A stretch of DNA of 24,490 bases from CAZDEK01 sp964504625 (GTDB lineage Bacteria; Patescibacteriota; Saccharimonadia; CAILAD01; GCA-016700035). Each line of letters starts with the position of its first letter. The stretch's first letter is position 1. Under the pieces are notes generated by a model that saw nothing but the letters and a program-made list of their open reading frames with translations, did no database searches and had not been told where the DNA came from. Location: contig CAZDEK010000004.1 of assembly GCA_964504625.1 (NCBI GenBank), positions 1 through 24,490 on the forward strand. The letters are read 5' to 3'. Both the position numbers and the translations under genes were made by a program. Positions 22,989 to 24,490 of the stretch are shown piece by piece.

Positions 22989-22997
22989 AGTGTAGCA
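22989..22997 (-). promoter_or_regulatory. Extended -10 promoter of the guanylyltransferase gene
   Basis: TGCTACACT on the minus strand (22997-22989) is a TGn-extended -10 box. It ends 7 nt before GTG 22981 and only 1 nt before ATG 22987. Confidence 0.55.
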
Positions 22998-23046
22998 GAT
23001 TCGGACAGGTTACGGGCTGAGGAATTTATCTGGACGTCAGATCAGG

Positions 23047-23052
23047 TATAAT
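23047..23052 (+). promoter_or_regulatory. Consensus -10 box, leaderless hydrolase transcript
   Basis: A perfect TATAAT ends 6 nt before the ATG at 23059, the same spacing as at the VKOR and methyltransferase genes. No good -35 is seen. Confidence 0.65.
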
Positions 23053-23058
23053 AACGCT

Positions 23059-23874
23059 ATGCTATTACCTGAGTGGTTGCATCGTACGCTGCGTTTGCCG
23101 TACTTCTTAAAGGTCAGTCGTCACGGACGCGGTCCGGTGGTGGTATTCCTGCATGGTATTGTGGCGCATCGTGGTATTTGGGCACCTGCCATGGCCGGCC
23201 TGGAGAATCGTTATACCTGCATATCCATCGATCTTTTGGGGCATGGTGAAAGTCCGAAGCCAACTCACATGATGTATACCGTCGATGATCACCTGCGATC
23301 GATTCGCTGGACGCTGTTTTGGCATGGTATTTGGGGGAAGGTAACACTTGTGGGACATTCGATGGGAGCTATCATCAGCACACATTATGCCGCAGTTGCT
23401 CCGCGCAAAATCCGGGCCTTGATCCTCTGTGCCTTACCGATATATCGCACGCGCGATTCGATTGAAGAAAAGCGTCGTTTTGAGGCGCTTTTAGATTCTG
23501 GCTACCTGCGGTTTTATCGTGCGTTGCGTGCGCTGCCGAAAGGGGTTGTGGTGCGCTCGGCTCATCGCTTGGTCCGTATGATGCCGACCATCGAAGAGCA
23601 AGCAATCATCAATGAACATACATGGTACCCAGCCGTGAGTTCGCTTGCAAACACCATTGAACAGCATACGATTTTGGAAGATGTAGCCCGACTGCAACCT
23701 GAATTGCCAGTTACGGTGATCAGCGGTCGACTGGATCATCTCGTCATCGGTGCTAATCTTAAGCTTGCCTTCGCGCATCGAACTGATGTGCAATTTGTGC
23801 GCATTATGAGTGGGCACGAAGTTACAAAGCCGTTCACTCGAGAGGTAATACGGGCAGTACGGGAGCTGTCGTGA
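23059..23874 (+). CDS. Alpha/beta hydrolase
   Basis: A 271-residue cytosolic hydrolase with a full catalytic set: oxyanion-hole HG (32-33 in VVFLHGIVAHRGIW), DLLGHGES (58-65), nucleophile elbow GHSMG with S101, acid D226 in ISGRLDHLV, and H253 in SGHEV. The fold and size fit esterases, lipases and related C-C hydrolases; the substrate is unknown. It overlaps the next gene by GTGA, so the two should act together. Confidence 0.92.
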   Translation: MLLPEWLHRTLRLPYFLKVSRHGRGPVVVFLHGIVAHRGIWAPAMAGLENRYTCISIDLLGHGESPKPTHMMYTVDDHLRSIRWTLFWHGIWGKVTLVGHSMGAIISTHYAAVAPRKIRALILCALPIYRTRDSIEEKRRFEALLDSGYLRFYRALRALPKGVVVRSAHRLVRMMPTIEEQAIINEHTWYPAVSSLANTIEQHTILEDVARLQPELPVTVISGRLDHLVIGANLKLAFAHRTDVQFVRIMSGHEVTKPFTREVIRAVRELS

Positions 23875-24365
23875 TACATCAGCTTGCGAGTCTGCCGCCT
23901 GAAGAGCGAGCTAAGAAACAGCGAGAGTACGCCTTAGTGGAAGCCTTCTTGGTTCGGGCGGCTGAGTTTCGGGGGTGGCAATTTAGTTTTTTTGATGAGA
24001 ATCCAGATCTAGTCTACGAGCGGGATGGAGAACAGCTTGGCTTTGAAAGTGTGGTGATAGCGCCTGATGATGCTGCGGCAGATTGCTTCTTTGACGCCAA
24101 TCGCTGTGAGCTGAGGGTGCCGAGTCTCGACTCTCACGAACGACTAACACTTGTTCAGGCAGCGCTCATGCAGCATCTACTTGATCATTTGCGGCACTAT
24201 AAATTACCAACTGTGATCGTGCTCACCATTACCGACGATACGGTGAATCTGTCCGAGCTGGCAAAAAATTTGCGTATACCAGAACTCAAAGCCGAGAATA
24301 TCCGTGATTATTATCTAACCCATGCTCATGGGGTCTATAAAGTCCGTGAAACGCAGCCACTTTAG
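23871..24365 (+). CDS. Protein of unknown function coupled to the hydrolase
   Basis: A 164-residue soluble protein starting at a GTG within the hydrolase stop (GTGA). Charged N-terminal helices (PEERAKKQREYALVEAFLVR) lead into beta strands and PDLVYERDGEQLGFESVVI (45-63), then a helix and LPTVIVLTITDD (112-123). The PD...GFES arrangement faintly recalls PD-(D/E)xK nuclease folds, but the catalytic Lys is absent, so I do not assign this. The C-terminus ends KVRETQPL. Its stop overlaps that of the convergent gene. Confidence 0.7.
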   Translation: MIHQLASLPPEERAKKQREYALVEAFLVRAAEFRGWQFSFFDENPDLVYERDGEQLGFESVVIAPDDAAADCFFDANRCELRVPSLDSHERLTLVQAALMQHLLDHLRHYKLPTVIVLTITDDTVNLSELAKNLRIPELKAENIRDYYLTHAHGVYKVRETQPL

Positions 24366-24490
24366 TGACGAACGCGACAAGTATCGGCGCACTCTAAGAC
24401 CAAGTTGAGATCATCGGTAATGGTATAGAGACCAAGGTCGCCGGGTGCGATCATCTGGTCGCTACGCAGCATGTAATAATCAAAGAAACG
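24362..24490 (-). CDS. C-terminal end of a possible LOG-family (TIGR00730-like) protein, cut by the window edge
   Basis: The last 42 codons of a minus-strand gene. The peptide contains FFDYYMLRSDQMIAPGDLGL followed by YTITDDLNLVLE, which resembles the C-terminal helix and xxDLxLxxxTDDxxE segment of LOG/lysine-decarboxylase-like Rossmann proteins (cytokinin riboside 5'-monophosphate phosphoribohydrolases). The N-terminal motif PGGxGTxxE that would prove it lies outside the window. Its stop (24362-24364) overlaps the stop of the convergent plus-strand gene. Confidence 0.55.
   Translation of the reverse strand, partial: RFFDYYMLRSDQMIAPGDLGLYTITDDLNLVLECADTCRVRH

Noticed and set aside
1..24490. 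CRISPR arrays, tRNA or rRNA genes, transposases, phage genes, riboswitches
   Set aside because: I found no regular repeat-spacer pattern, cloverleaf, IS ends, integrase or conserved riboswitch core by eye; small structured RNAs cannot be excluded without a covariance search.
1..24490. Alternative genetic code (TGA read as Gly)
   Set aside because: TGA ends several genes at the expected protein end and at ATGA/GTGA overlaps (for example 4050-4052, 7450-7452, 16961-16963), so standard bacterial code 11 applies.

Overview
The window looks like chromosomal DNA from an ultra-small monoderm bacterium of the Candidate Phyla Radiation (Patescibacteria), most likely a free-living or environmental Saccharibacteria (TM7). 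This is inferred from the gene repertoire and architecture: a PEGA/beta-propeller membrane protein, a VKOR homologue with the NSVFSCSNVF-type loop, short tightly packed genes, many Saccharibacteria-like hypotheticals, roughly 50% G+C, and many genes whose -10 box sits only 6-7 nt before the start codon. TGA is a normal stop (it ends several genes in ATGA/GTGA overlaps), so this is not a code-25 lineage. No 16S rRNA or ribosomal gene is present to prove the placement. I saw no tRNA, rRNA, CRISPR array, insertion sequence or phage gene. No gene-free stretch exceeds 300 bases.

Layout. 1-66: probable tail of a truncated gene. 142-2708: a PEGA/propeller membrane protein divergent from mreB. 2739-5976: a translationally coupled surface-glycan operon (O-antigen ligase/polymerase-like protein, GT4 glycosyltransferase, WecG/TagA transferase). 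6046-7781: a zinc-ribbon, Pro/Ala-rich, single-pass membrane protein coupled to a small unknown protein. 7778-9185 (minus): a coiled-coil protein and an AEC transporter. 9271-10998: DHA2-type MFS exporter. 11009-12099 (minus): a bacterial PH-domain protein with a histone-H1-like tail and a two-helix K+ channel. 12159-15153: VKOR, a MacB/FtsX-type ABC transporter pair and a GIY-YIG protein. 15146-15490 (minus): a small membrane protein.

15635-18176 is the most interesting part: a coupled three-gene operon encoding a NOX/ferric-reductase-like transmembrane flavocytochrome, a membrane-anchored extracellular cytochrome b5 on a long Ser/Thr/Pro stalk, and a DUF4352-like membrane-anchored protein. 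Together they could move electrons from cytosolic NAD(P)H to an acceptor outside the cell. 18243-20414: a SulP anion transporter with STAS domain and an ICMT/PEMT-like methyltransferase. 20500-21832: a TetR regulator with a palindromic operator in its own promoter, followed by a secreted fasciclin (FAS1) protein and a strong terminator. 21938-22981 (minus): mannose-1-phosphate guanylyltransferase, which would feed GDP-mannose to glycan synthesis. 23059-24365: an alpha/beta hydrolase coupled to an unknown protein. 24362-24490 (minus): the C-terminal end of a possible LOG-family protein.

Common themes are cell-surface building (MreB, glycans, FAS1, cytochrome b5), transport and efflux, and extracytoplasmic redox (VKOR, flavocytochrome, cytochrome b5). 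Two start signals coexist: leaderless or near-leaderless starts at many first genes, and Shine-Dalgarno starts at a few others, the strongest being that of the FAS1 gene.
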